Shown here piece after piece: positions 27,608-37,023 of a stretch of DNA of 64,000 bases. The first letter of the stretch is position 1. Each line of letters opens with the position of its first letter. The DNA comes from Chloroflexi bacterium TSY (GTDB lineage Bacteria > Chloroflexota > Anaerolineae > Caldilineales > Caldilineaceae): the NCBI GenBank assembly GCA_019217005.1, contig JAHBNG010000006.1, positions 186,001 to 250,000 on the forward strand. The letters are read 5' to 3'. The notes below the pieces were generated by a model, which was not told where the DNA came from, ran no database searches, and was given only the letters and a program-made list of their open reading frames with translations. The position numbers and the translations under genes are program-made.

Positions 27608-28780
27608 ATGCCAGAAACGACAAAGGAGGAAAAACCAGTTCGGGTTGCGTTGCTCGGCTTGGGACAGCGTAGTCTACAACATCTCGAGGCGCTTTGGGCG
27701 TTGCAACACGAAGGGCTCGCAGAAGTCGTGGCCTTGGGTGATTCCTTTATGCAAAACCTAGAAGAGGCCAAAATTCGTCAATATGTTTCGGGTTTTCAAG
27801 CTGGTGCGATCGTACATAGTGCTGATTTTTCTACATTGATGGATGTAGAACCAGATGCACTCTATATCTGCCTGCCGCCCAATGTCCACAATGGTGAAGT
27901 GATCCAAGCCGCAGAGGCTGGTATTCACCTCTTTGTTGAAAAACCCATGAGCCTCTTTCTTGATGAAGCGATTGCAATGGAGCGCGCCATTGCGGATGCC
28001 AACATCATCTCGACGGTTGGTTTTCAGCAGCGATTCGATGTGCGTCACGAGGCGATGAAGGCATTTTTAACTGACAAGACACCAATCATGGTGCAGTATG
28101 TATTTCACGCACCATTCGAGGCACACAATGTGAAGCACACCCACACCGAAACCAGCGGTGGTCCTGCAAACCGCGTGTGGACGGCCAATCGTGCCTGGTC
28201 TGGTGGCACGGTTGTGGAAGGGGGCATCCATCCGCTAGATCTCTGGCGGTATTGGTTTGGCAACGTAGCTTGGGCACAGGCCACCTACATCCATCGCCCA
28301 CCCCATGACGTCTTTGATGGGGCCGACAATCCCTATGCATATGCGGTCAACTTTGGTTTCGAGTGCGGCGCCATCGGCACCATGACACTATCTCGTTTGC
28401 GCAAAGTTTACGCAACACAAAGCCTACATCAAGTTCTTTGGAGCGAAGGTCATCTGCGCCTCGAAGGAGATGATGTCGTTGCCTATCACTATGATGGTGA
28501 ATATCCACCGTCCGCCCTACCAAGCCGCGAATCAGTTCGTCATAAATTGCCCCTTTCCGCATCTCAGAATTCAACGCGTGCCATTTCACGAGCCTTTGTA
28601 CGTGCCGTCGGCGAAGAGGATAAGACCCTCATCCACTCGCCATTTTCAGACGCCATGAATAGTCTTGCCGCCGTCATTGCCGCAAATGTCTCTGACGAAC
28701 TAGGGGGAATCCGCGTGGACCTCGACGAACTGCTGACTGTGCCGCGATATGCCAAATACCGCACAAAGCGCACAGCGTGA
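27608..28780 (+). CDS. Gfo/Idh/MocA-family oxidoreductase
   Basis: This 390-residue NAD(P)-dependent sugar dehydrogenase starts with the Rossmann motif VRVALLGLGQRS (residues about 11-22), then DALYICLPPNVHNGEV near 85 and the catalytic-lysine segment HLFVEKPMSL near 110. GGTVVEGGIHPLDLWRYWFG near 205 is the usual C-terminal domain segment with the proton-relay histidine. Substrate unknown. The ATG at 27608 follows AAGGAGGCAGGG. It is the first of a likely operon (dehydrogenase, peptidase, SDR, DinB, dehydratase, MFS). Confidence 0.88.
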   Translation: MPETTKEEKPVRVALLGLGQRSLQHLEALWALQHEGLAEVVALGDSFMQNLEEAKIRQYVSGFQAGAIVHSADFSTLMDVEPDALYICLPPNVHNGEVIQAAEAGIHLFVEKPMSLFLDEAIAMERAIADANIISTVGFQQRFDVRHEAMKAFLTDKTPIMVQYVFHAPFEAHNVKHTHTETSGGPANRVWTANRAWSGGTVVEGGIHPLDLWRYWFGNVAWAQATYIHRPPHDVFDGADNPYAYAVNFGFECGAIGTMTLSRLRKVYATQSLHQVLWSEGHLRLEGDDVVAYHYDGEYPPSALPSRESVRHKLPLSASQNSTRAISRAFVRAVGEEDKTLIHSPFSDAMNSLAAVIAANVSDELGGIRVDLDELLTVPRYAKYRTKRTA

Positions 28781-28822
28781 GTGAAACCCGAAAACAGTTA
28801 CTTGGACATAGAGGAGGAACCA

Positions 28823-30157
28823 ATGTATTTGAGTTGCGACACGATGGTGGCTCTTGGAAACGCCACACAGAACGGCCAAACGATCTTTGCCAAGAATAGC
28901 GATCGTCCAGCGAATGAGTGCCAGCCCTTGGTTTTACGGGAAAAGCAACGACATCGAGCCGGGTCGATAGCCCACTGCCAGTTCGTTGAGTTGCCACAAG
29001 TTGACATTAGCTATCGACATGTTGGCTCGCGACCCTACTGGTGTTGGGGCTACGAGCATGGCTTTAATGAACATCAGGTTGTCATTGGCAACGAAGCACT
29101 GCCTTCAAAATTAGCCCCTTTCGCCAAACCCAAATTAATTGGCATGGAGATATTGCGCTTGGGCCTGGAGCGCTCTCGCTCTGCGGCAGAAGCCGTTGAG
29201 GTAATGGCCGACCTAATCACGCGTTACGGGCAGGGCAAGTTTGACAATGATGCAGATGTCCGAACCTATGATAATGGCTTTATCATTGCGGATCCGCGTG
29301 AAGCGTATATATTGGAAACGGCTGGGCACGATTGGGTCGTCAAACGAGTGGAGAAACCAATTGGGATTAGCAATGTTCATTCAATCGAGACAGACTGGAC
29401 GGCCATTTCACCAGAAGCCGAGCGCCAGGCGCAAGAAAAAGGTTGGTGGCTCGCTCAACCAGATCTGGGGCCCTTTAACTTCGCCGAGGCATACTCCGAA
29501 ATTGATCGTACGCAAGGCAGCGGTCCAATGCGGCGAGCGCGCTCCTGCGCGATTTTGAGTCACCGAGCAGGCGGCATTGATGTCCAAACAATGATCAAGA
29601 TTCTCAGTGATCATGGGTCGGCGACTGTTGATCCTGCTGCTTATAAATCCGTTATAAACCCAGGAACCGGTATTTGTGTCCACGGGAATTTAGATGGCGG
29701 TGGTGGCAACACAGCTGCTAGCCTGGTTGCTGATCTGTGTGCTGATGGTTCGCGGTTGCCAGTCTACTGGTGCAGTTTCTATTCCCCTTGCCTGAGTCTC
29801 TTCTTCCCCGTGCTTCTTGAAGGGACGTTACCGTCTATCTTGTCAATCGGCGACAGCAGTCAATCGGAGCAAAGCCCTTGGTGGCAATTTTATCAACTCA
29901 GCATGCTGGCCCGATCCAATTCAGATGTAGGTGTTTCACTTGTACGAGAGACCTGGACTGATTTCCAAAGTAAACTTTTCATCAGCGCCGATCAAGTTTC
30001 TGTAGAAGGACAACGTCTGATCAATTTGGGCCAATGCGACGAAGCATCTACCCTTTTGAGTCAGTATATGAGTGAGAACGTTGATACAATGTTGCGGGTG
30101 GTAGAGGGGCTGCTAGAGACTCTTACACAAGAAGCCATCGTAACGTCTTCATTCTAA
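28823..30157 (+). CDS. C69-family (secernin-like) peptidase
   Basis: The 444-residue protein begins MYLSCDTMVALGNATQNGQTIFAKNSDRPANE, the N-terminal nucleophile region of secernins and C69 dipeptidases; Cys5 would become the catalytic N-terminus after removal of four residues. The TYDNGFIIADPREAYILETAG segment near 150 and CVHGNLDGGGGNTAASLV near 290 also match. Such enzymes hydrolyse dipeptides or amide bonds. The ATG at 28823 follows GAGGAGGAACC; 42 bases separate it from the previous gene. Confidence 0.85.
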   Translation: MYLSCDTMVALGNATQNGQTIFAKNSDRPANECQPLVLREKQRHRAGSIAHCQFVELPQVDISYRHVGSRPYWCWGYEHGFNEHQVVIGNEALPSKLAPFAKPKLIGMEILRLGLERSRSAAEAVEVMADLITRYGQGKFDNDADVRTYDNGFIIADPREAYILETAGHDWVVKRVEKPIGISNVHSIETDWTAISPEAERQAQEKGWWLAQPDLGPFNFAEAYSEIDRTQGSGPMRRARSCAILSHRAGGIDVQTMIKILSDHGSATVDPAAYKSVINPGTGICVHGNLDGGGGNTAASLVADLCADGSRLPVYWCSFYSPCLSLFFPVLLEGTLPSILSIGDSSQSEQSPWWQFYQLSMLARSNSDVGVSLVRETWTDFQSKLFISADQVSVEGQRLINLGQCDEASTLLSQYMSENVDTMLRVVEGLLETLTQEAIVTSSF

Positions 30158-30246
30158 ACTCTGCTCTGTCTTCTATATCGTCATCAATCACAACATCTAT
30201 CGAACTAAAGTGAGTCAGCAACATTTGTTCAAAGGAGACTATTTAG

Positions 30247-31017
30247 ATGGAAAACCTCTTTTCGCTTGAAGGGAAGGTAGCGTTCGTTACAGGTGGTAAT
30301 GGTGGCATCGGTCGTTCAATTGCGTTGGGGTTCAAGGCACATGGCGCAACGGTGATCGTCACGGGCCGCAATCCTGAGAAGAATCAGCAGATGGCTGCGG
30401 AGTTGGGAGATGGTCACAATGTCATTGTCTTAGACGTATGCGATGAGGAAGCGGTCAATCGCGCAATCGCCGATGTTGTTGAGCAGTTTGGTCATATGGA
30501 TATTCTGGTCAACAATGCCGGTATCTCGCGCCGAGTGGATATTTTGAATATGAAGTCGGAGGATTGGCACGCCGTGATCGACACTCATCTCAACGGCTCC
30601 TTCTATTGTGCCAGAGCAGCCGCAAAAGCAATGGTATCTGGGGGAAATGGAGGGAAAATCATTAATATCGGCTCCATGTATTCGATCTTTGGGCCACCAA
30701 ATATTGTCAACTATGCTACGGCCAAAACCGGCATGTTGGGGCTGACCCGTGGCTTGGCGGTCGAGTTGGCCGTCCACAACATTCAGGTCAATGCGATACT
30801 GCCTGGTTGGTATAAGACCGATCTGAATCGTGCCATCTTGGATGGGCCACTCGGAGACCAGGTCCGAAGCAAGACACCCGCTCGTCGCCTTGGGATGACG
30901 GACGATCTGGCCGGTGCAGCCATTTTTCTGGCTTCACCTGCAGCCGATTTTGTGACAGGGACGAGCATTGTCGTTGATGGCGGTTATTCGGTGGCTGATC
31001 GACCGTGGACAGAATAA
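30247..31017 (+). CDS. short-chain dehydrogenase/reductase
   Basis: This 256-residue classical SDR has the cofactor loop TGGNGGIGRS (residues 14-23), NNAGISR near 88, catalytic Ser in INIGSMYS near 140, and the Y-x3-K pair in VNYATAKTGMLG near 157. C-terminal FVTGTSIVVDGGYSVAD is typical of gluconate/2-deoxygluconate dehydrogenases. The Gly pattern suggests NAD as well as NADP use. AAAGGAG lies upstream of the ATG. In this cluster it probably oxidises or reduces a sugar acid. Confidence 0.88.
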   Translation: MENLFSLEGKVAFVTGGNGGIGRSIALGFKAHGATVIVTGRNPEKNQQMAAELGDGHNVIVLDVCDEEAVNRAIADVVEQFGHMDILVNNAGISRRVDILNMKSEDWHAVIDTHLNGSFYCARAAAKAMVSGGNGGKIINIGSMYSIFGPPNIVNYATAKTGMLGLTRGLAVELAVHNIQVNAILPGWYKTDLNRAILDGPLGDQVRSKTPARRLGMTDDLAGAAIFLASPAADFVTGTSIVVDGGYSVADRPWTE

Positions 31018-31054
31018 GAGCGTCAGTTCACCACTGACATAAAGACAAAACCCG

Positions 31055-31558
31055 ATGAAAACAACCGACAAAAGCACCCAAACGATTTTCTTCGCCCACC
31101 ATCTCTGGGCAAATCTGCGCTTGATCGAAGTTTGTCAGACGCTGACAGATGAGCAACTCACTCATGTCGCTGTGGGAACATTCGGCTCCATTCGTGAGAC
31201 GCTTGCACATATTGTGCGGGCCGAGGAACGCTATCTCACCTTCTTAATAGGACAGGAATTTACCAACGTCCCCAAACCTGATGCAACAACTCCGCTTGAA
31301 GAATTACGAGATCGTGCTCAACAAAGTGGCATTGCACTGCAGACGCTTGCGGGGCAGAAACCGCCAGATCAAGAAGTAAAAGTGGGCGACAGTAAAGAAG
31401 CGGAGATGCTCCCCGCCCAAATATTATTCCTGCAAGCCATCCATCACGCTCAGGAACATCGAACCCAAGTGGCGACTATTCTCGGACAATTGGGGATTGA
31501 GCCGCCGAACCTCAGCGGATGGGATTACTATGACCAGGTGATTGCGTCGACTGAGTAA
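31055..31558 (+). CDS. DinB-family protein
   Basis: This 167-residue four-helix bundle of the DinB/YfiT group contains the three-histidine metal site expected of the family: one in the first helix (AHHLWANLRLIEVC), one in ETLAHIVRAEERYL and one in AIHHAQEHRTQVATIL. Related proteins act as metal-dependent thiol transferases or hydrolases. The ATG at 31055 lies 37 bases after the SDR stop. A P1-type palindromic repeat starts right after its stop codon. Confidence 0.82.
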   Translation: MKTTDKSTQTIFFAHHLWANLRLIEVCQTLTDEQLTHVAVGTFGSIRETLAHIVRAEERYLTFLIGQEFTNVPKPDATTPLEELRDRAQQSGIALQTLAGQKPPDQEVKVGDSKEAEMLPAQILFLQAIHHAQEHRTQVATILGQLGIEPPNLSGWDYYDQVIASTE

Positions 31559-31560
31559 AT

Positions 31561-31640
31561 GGTGGTATGCCACAAAATGTGTAAAAGCTCCTTTGCCTCT
31601 TAGAGGAATAGCGAATTTATACATAATTTGGAATACCACC
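31561..31640. repeat. palindromic repeat, family P1, copy D (most diverged)
   Basis: GGTGGTATGCCACAAAATGT at the left pairs with ATAATTTGGAATACCACC at the right, with CTCTTAGAGG in the centre. The overall plan matches copies A-C though the bases differ, so it is either an old member or a relative. It fills the gap between DinB and the dehydratase gene. Confidence 0.65.
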
Positions 31641-31670
31641 GAGTACATTGAGACAAAGGAGATGTATCTG

Positions 31671-32819
31671 GTGAAAATCGAATCAATCAAAACCTTTCTG
31701 GTCGATTCGGGTAGTTCAAAACATTGGCTGTTCGTAAAGATCGAGACGGATGATGGCCTATATGGCTGGGGCGAAGCATATACGCAATTGGACCGAGATC
31801 GGGCTATCGAAGTCCATATTCAGGAGTTGACTCGTTATCTTATGGGCTACTCGCCTTTCGACATCAAGCAATTTCTTTTCTCTGCCTATACAGATTTTGC
31901 TGGCAAACGAGGTAGTATGGAATTTTTCTGTGCGGTTAGTGGCATTGAGCAAGCACTATGGGATATCGTTGGCAAGGCAACGGAGCAACCAGTCTATAAT
32001 CTGCTCGGTGGACGCACGCGTCCCCAATTGCGGGTCTACGCCAACGGCTGGGGCGGTGCGCAGACTCCAGAAGAGGTGGCCAAACGAGCCAAGGCCGTTG
32101 TCACCAAGGGATTCACGGCCCTCAAATTTGATCCATTTCCCGGACCGTGGCGAGCCTTCATCGACCGCCACCAAGAAGATGAGGCGGTGGAACGGGTACG
32201 AGCTGTGCGAGAAGCAGTGGGTCCAGATGTGGACATTCTGGTTGAGGTTCATCGTCGGCTCGCTCCCATACACGCAGTGCGGGTGGCCCAGGCAATGGAA
32301 CCCTATACGCCATTCTGGTTTGAAGAGCCAGTATCAGCTCGCGATCTTGATGCTTTGGCCGAGGTTCGCCGAGCGATCTCGTTGCCAGTGGTGACTGGAG
32401 AAGAACTATATACGAAGAACGAGTTTCGAGATGTCTTCGAGAAGCGGGCCGCCGACATTCTCAATCCCGATGTCTGCAATTGTGGCGGTATCCTCGAGTT
32501 GCGGGAGATCGGCGCGATGGCAGAAGCGTATCATGTGGCCATGGCACCCCACAACTACAATAGTACGACCATCGGTCTAGCGGCCACATTACACGCATCA
32601 GCGGGAATGCCAAATTTTCTCATTACTGAGTATTTCGTCAATTTTGAGGAGATGGGAAAGCAGATCGCGCATCAGTCATTCCAAGTAGAAGACAGCTTTA
32701 TTGCCTTGCCAGATACACCTGGTCTCGGCATTGACCTTGATGAGCAAGCATTGCGCCAGCGACCTTATCAGCAGCGCCCTTGTCGCGATCTGGGTCTCGC
32801 CTCAAAGAATTTCCGTTAA
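31671..32819 (+). CDS. enolase-superfamily dehydratase (mandelate racemase/galactonate dehydratase type)
   Basis: This 382-residue enzyme has an N-terminal capping domain (GLYGWGEAYT near 25) and a barrel with metal ligands in DILVEVHRR, FWFEEPVSA and VVTGEELYT, then APHNYNS with the probable catalytic histidine near 305. It lacks a clear Lys-x-Lys on strand two (LKFDPFPGPW), as in gluconate/mannonate or galactonate dehydratases, which remove water from acid sugars. The GTG at 31671 is preferred because AAAGGAG ends nine bases before it, whereas the ATG at 31662 abuts that site. Its stop touches the target duplication of the 155-bp element. Confidence 0.85.
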   Translation: MKIESIKTFLVDSGSSKHWLFVKIETDDGLYGWGEAYTQLDRDRAIEVHIQELTRYLMGYSPFDIKQFLFSAYTDFAGKRGSMEFFCAVSGIEQALWDIVGKATEQPVYNLLGGRTRPQLRVYANGWGGAQTPEEVAKRAKAVVTKGFTALKFDPFPGPWRAFIDRHQEDEAVERVRAVREAVGPDVDILVEVHRRLAPIHAVRVAQAMEPYTPFWFEEPVSARDLDALAEVRRAISLPVVTGEELYTKNEFRDVFEKRAADILNPDVCNCGGILELREIGAMAEAYHVAMAPHNYNSTTIGLAATLHASAGMPNFLITEYFVNFEEMGKQIAHQSFQVEDSFIALPDTPGLGIDLDEQALRQRPYQQRPCRDLGLASKNFR

Positions 32820-32826
32820 AATAAAT

Positions 32827-32981
32827 GGGGTGGTTCATTTTAGCTGGATAGATAGGTTTACACTTTTAGAAACAGAAAGAACGTTTATATTCTCTGATTT
32901 CGCCGGTTCTCAGAGAGAAAACGGTCTCATATAGATTTTTGTCTATATATCAAAAGTGTAAACCTAATTTTGAACCACCCC
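32827..32981. mobile_element. 155-bp MITE, family P4, copy 1, with 8-bp target duplication
   Basis: Inverted ends GGGGTGGTTCA and TGAACCACCCC bound a 155-bp palindromic element; inside, GTTTACACTTTT pairs with AAAAGTGTAAAC. AAATAAAT is duplicated at 32819-32826 and 32982-32989. An almost identical copy in the opposite orientation lies at 48855-49009. Removing one AAATAAAT and the element leaves the dehydratase stop and the MFS start five bases apart. Confidence 0.93.
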
Positions 32982-32987
32982 AAATAA

Positions 32988-34424
32988 ATGACTATCATTA
33001 CTACTGCTTCATCTAGCCCAGCTGTCGACTACAGCCGCAAGTGGTACGTCATGCTGGCAATAGGCCTTTCCCTCTTTCTTGAAACCATCGATACAAGTAT
33101 TGTCAATGTGGCGCTACCGACGCTGGTTCGCACCTTTGCTGTCGATTTTTCAATCGTACAGTGGGTGGTTTTGGCCTTTGTGCTGACTCAGGCAACTCTT
33201 ATGTTGGTGGTGGGCAGACTGGGTGATATGGTTGGAAAGAAACGAATTTTTATCGCTGGATTGTTTGTCGCAAGTATAGGATCAATTCTGTGCGGACTGG
33301 CTCCCGGTATCTGGTGGCTGATAGCGTTTCGCGTGATGCAAGGGATTGGTGTGGCGATGGCAATGGCCCTCGGTATGGGAATTGTGACGGAGGCATTCCC
33401 CGCGGCTGAACGAGGGCTAGCGCTTGGCACAATCGGTGGTATTGTCTCGGTTGGCATTGTCATTGGTCCAATTGTCGGCGGTTGGTTGTTGGAGACGCTG
33501 TCGTGGCGCTGGATCTTCTTCATGACTGTACCCCTGGCGTTGATTGATATTCCATTTGCCCAACGCTATTTACCAGATTCGCGACCGATCGACAAGCAGA
33601 GATTCGACTTCATCGGAGCTGGCACCTTTTTCCTGTTCTTGCTTCTTTTCCTGCTTGGTATGACCGTTGCGCAACAAGAAGGATATGGTACGCAGAGTGT
33701 ACTCATACTCTTTTCTACCTCTGCTCTCTTCTTGATTCTCTTTACGATCATCGAATTTCGAATTGAGCAACCAGTGATCGATGTGAGACTTTTCCAAAGC
33801 AACCTCTTTGGCATCAATCTACTTTTGCGTTTGTTGAGCTTCATTATTTTCATCGGTGTTCTATTGCTGTTGCCATTTTATCTCGAGAATATTCGTGGAT
33901 TTAGCCCGCGTCATTCTGGCATATTGGTAACGGTCCCTTCGATCTGTTTTGGCATTGCCGCGCCTGCCGCCGGCAGGTTGTCAGATCGCTTTGGTTCTCA
34001 TCGAATCGTGATCGCCGGACTGGGACTAATGTTATGGGGTTGCTATAGCCTTGGAACATTAACAGAAACGACTTCTCTCTTTGGATATGTGTGGCGGCTC
34101 ATCCCATTTGGGTTGGGTATGGGCGTTTTCCAAGCACCGAATAACAGCATTGTCTTTGGGCTCGTTCCCGTTGAGCGACTTGGCATGACATCGGGGTTGA
34201 TGTCCGTGGTGCGCACGTTGGGGCGCAGCTTTGGGATCGCAATTATTGGAGGGTTTTGGACAAGCCGCATCATTTACTACGCTGGTGAACAGCTTACTGG
34301 TGGCGTTACGGAAGCAAATACAAGCACTCAGCTTGCTGGGATGCAAGACGCGTTTATCCTTGCGGCAATTATTATGGTTGGGGCTCTGTTGCTCAGCGTT
34401 TGGTCATTCTGGAAGGCGCAGTAG
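32988..34424 (+). CDS. MFS transporter, DHA2 (EmrB/QacA-like) family
   Basis: This 478-residue inner-membrane protein has about 14 hydrophobic segments. It shows SLFLETIDTSIVNVALPTL in the first span (motif D1 of the 14-span family), GRLGDMVGKKRIF in the loop between spans 2 and 3 (motif A) and GIVSVGIVIGPIVGGWL in span 5 (motif C of drug/H+ antiporters). It could export a drug or a cluster metabolite. Its ATG at 32988 uses two bases of the target duplication left by the 155-bp element, so the start survived the insertion but the upstream leader was replaced. Confidence 0.88.
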   Translation: MTIITTASSSPAVDYSRKWYVMLAIGLSLFLETIDTSIVNVALPTLVRTFAVDFSIVQWVVLAFVLTQATLMLVVGRLGDMVGKKRIFIAGLFVASIGSILCGLAPGIWWLIAFRVMQGIGVAMAMALGMGIVTEAFPAAERGLALGTIGGIVSVGIVIGPIVGGWLLETLSWRWIFFMTVPLALIDIPFAQRYLPDSRPIDKQRFDFIGAGTFFLFLLLFLLGMTVAQQEGYGTQSVLILFSTSALFLILFTIIEFRIEQPVIDVRLFQSNLFGINLLLRLLSFIIFIGVLLLLPFYLENIRGFSPRHSGILVTVPSICFGIAAPAAGRLSDRFGSHRIVIAGLGLMLWGCYSLGTLTETTSLFGYVWRLIPFGLGMGVFQAPNNSIVFGLVPVERLGMTSGLMSVVRTLGRSFGIAIIGGFWTSRIIYYAGEQLTGGVTEANTSTQLAGMQDAFILAAIIMVGALLLSVWSFWKAQ

Positions 34425-34475
34425 GATCTCTTCTGGTCTTGTCGATCTTCATTGACAAACATTCAAAGGAATTGT

Positions 34476-35568
34476 ATGGAACACATCAAGATATACCACG
34501 AACCGGGACGATTTGCTGGCTGGCCCGCCAACTATGGCATTTGGAACTGGGAGAACGAAATTGTGGTTGGCTTCACCTTGGGTTATATGGACCCAGCGGG
34601 AGGATTCCACGCGCGGGATAAGTCGCGCCCATTTGTTCCCATGCAAGCCCACAGTCTGGATGGCGGCGTCACATGGGATGTACGGCCCACCCCGTGCGAA
34701 ACACCTGGCGGACGCGGTCTCTCTGCAGATGAGCACATGAACCCGACACTTCACGTCCGCCAATCTCTGGATGATGAATCTGTCCTTCCGCCCTGTCCTG
34801 GCGGTATTAACTTTACCCATCCGGATTTCGCATTGATGTGCGCCCGGTCGGGCCTAGTGGCCGGTTCGATCTCTTGGTTCTATTATTCAACTGACCGTTG
34901 TGGCTCCTGGCAAGGACCATATCGGTTACCCATGTTTGGCATGACGGGGATTGCTGCTCGCACTGATTACCTGGTCAATGGAGCAGATTCTTGTATGCTC
35001 TTCCTGACCGCATCCAAGACAGACGGGAAAGAAGGACGCGTTTTTCTAGCCGAGACGGTTGATGGCGGCAAGAGTTTTTCGCTTGTCTCGACCGTTGGTC
35101 GAGAACCAGAGGGATTTGAGATTATGCCCGCTGGATTACGGCTTTCAGACTCGCGTATGCTCGTCGCAATTCGCTGTAAATCTGGCGATAAGAATTTCGT
35201 CGAGGCGCGGCACTCGATTGATCTATTTGCTTCGGACAACAACGGGCAAAGCTGGTCACGCTGGAATCAACCAGTTCCTGACACAGGTAAAGGAGGCAAT
35301 CCACCCACCCTGACCAAATTACAGGATGGGCGACTCTGTCTGGTCTATGGTTATCGGGGAAAACCATACGGCATCCGCGCCCGATTGAGCGAAGATAATG
35401 GTGCGACCTGGGGAGACGACATCATCTTACGGGACGATGGGGGGCAATCACGACATTGGCTACCCACGAACGATCCAACGACCGGATGGAACGAACGTGA
35501 CGGTCTACTACTATAATGATAGACCGGACGGCGAACGCTACCTGGCGGCAACACTATGGCGAGCATAG
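34476..35568 (+). pseudogene. sialidase-like BNR/Asp-box protein, frameshifted near the C-terminus
   Basis: The ATG at 34476 follows AAAGGA and opens a six-bladed propeller protein with Asp boxes S-x-D-x-G-x-x-W at SLDGGVTWDVRP, TVDGGKSFSLVS, ASDNNGQSWSRW and SEDNGATWGDDI. The open frame ends early at 35516, but shifting one base at the six-G run 35439-35444 yields GNHDIGYPRTIQRPDG...YYYNDRPDGERYLAATLW to a TAG at 35568, the usual end of this family. No signal peptide is seen. If real, loss of the last blade strand would disable it; if the run has five G, the gene is intact. Confidence 0.8.
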
Positions 35569-35802
35569 GGCAAATCGATAAGACGACAACTGACCAGGGA
35601 CAAAACTTCTTACCATACCACTTCAACGTTGGACAACCGTTCCTCGACAGGAAACGCTCCGAATGTCCACCTTTGAAGTGGAGTCTCTATTAGGCCAATC
35701 CAATTTTTAAAGGATCCATAGATGGACGGGATTGACCGAATGTCTCTCTTCTAATCCTGTAAATCCTGTTCATCTGTGGATCACTTATTTTTGGGAATCG
35801 CC

Positions 35803-36855
35803 TTAGATCCACCCATGATGAATGGTGACCGGATCACCAGACTGCTGATGCGTCCATGACAGACCATTCTCTAACATCACTTCACGACCACTGATGGCTG
35901 ATTGCTCAGCGGCAAAGAGGATCTCCATGATGTGACGACCCCATTGACCGTGGGTGGGTGGTTCAATATTTTGGGCTATCGATTCAGCAAACGCCTTCCA
36001 TTCGTTGTGCATTTCACTTGGCGGATCATCAAAGGGCACATCTTCCCACTTGTCACCCTTCCCAACTTTGACATATTTCTCACCGTGCTGACTGAAGCGG
36101 AGCGTGCCGTTTGCGCAAATCACCTGGCATTCATAGTTGGGCGCACCGTCGGCAAACCCCACGACAACGGCCACACCTGCCAATCCATTTTTGTAGCGAA
36201 TAAAGGCCGTGGCTGAGTCATCACCCGATTGATAGTGAGAACGGGTGCCAATCGAAGCAGAAACGGATACGGCTTGTGACGCCATCATCCAAGTCAGGCG
36301 ATCGACGACATGAACACCATTCGTCAACCACATGCCTCCACCATGGAACCGGCTTCGGTATTGGGGGCGACGTCCAGCGAAGTTCCAGTTCTTGGACATA
36401 TAGCAGACCGAGGTGATCAGGGGTCCTAACTCACCCGAATCAAGGATTTCTTTCGCCTTCAGACTGGTTCCGTAAAAGTGCTGTGTATATCCGACCATGA
36501 GCTTGACGTTATTGGTCGCTGCTGCCTCAATCATCTCATCGCACTGTGCCAAGCTAATGGCCATCGGTTTTTCCACCAGAACATGTTTGCCCGCATTGCA
36601 TGCATCTATAGTAAGCTGATGATGGAGATGATGCCCCAGAACGACAGCGACTGCTGCGACTTCATCGTCGGCCAAAAGCTCCGTATGTGATGCATAGCCT
36701 CTTGGAATGCCATACTTCGTCATATATTCGTTACGCTTCTCTTCGAAGAGATCAGCAACTGCCACAACCTCCACTTGATCAAGAGTGGCGATTGCATCAC
36801 AGTGGGCGCGGGCAATGCCGCCCAAGCCAATAATTCCAACTTTAAGTTTTGTCAT
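35803..36855 (-). CDS. Gfo/Idh/MocA-family oxidoreductase
   Basis: This 350-residue dehydrogenase begins LKVGIIGLGGIARAHCDAI (Rossmann loop G-L-G-G-I-A), with VAVVLGHHLHHQLTIDACNAGKHVLVEKPMAIS carrying the catalytic lysine at about residue 96 and GGMWLTNGVHVVDRLTWMM near 172 in the substrate domain. The substrate is probably a cyclic sugar or inositol. It points away from the sialidase-like gene and lies 168 bp from the next minus-strand dehydratase, which it may follow in one transcript. Confidence 0.88.
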   Translation of the reverse strand: MTKLKVGIIGLGGIARAHCDAIATLDQVEVVAVADLFEEKRNEYMTKYGIPRGYASHTELLADDEVAAVAVVLGHHLHHQLTIDACNAGKHVLVEKPMAISLAQCDEMIEAAATNNVKLMVGYTQHFYGTSLKAKEILDSGELGPLITSVCYMSKNWNFAGRRPQYRSRFHGGGMWLTNGVHVVDRLTWMMASQAVSVSASIGTRSHYQSGDDSATAFIRYKNGLAGVAVVVGFADGAPNYECQVICANGTLRFSQHGEKYVKVGKGDKWEDVPFDDPPSEMHNEWKAFAESIAQNIEPPTHGQWGRHIMEILFAAEQSAISGREVMLENGLSWTHQQSGDPVTIHHGWI

Positions 36856-37023
36856 TCTCTCTTATTCTTTCAATAGATGTGTGTTTTTAGGGGATAGACT
36901 TGCGAGTCGTCTGCCGTACCAGAGTATAGGTGACAGTTATTAACAATGTCAATGTCTGTTTCCGAGCCATGCTGAATGATCTGGCATGTCCTCATTCGGA
37001 AGATGAGAGTTGTTTCTTTGACT

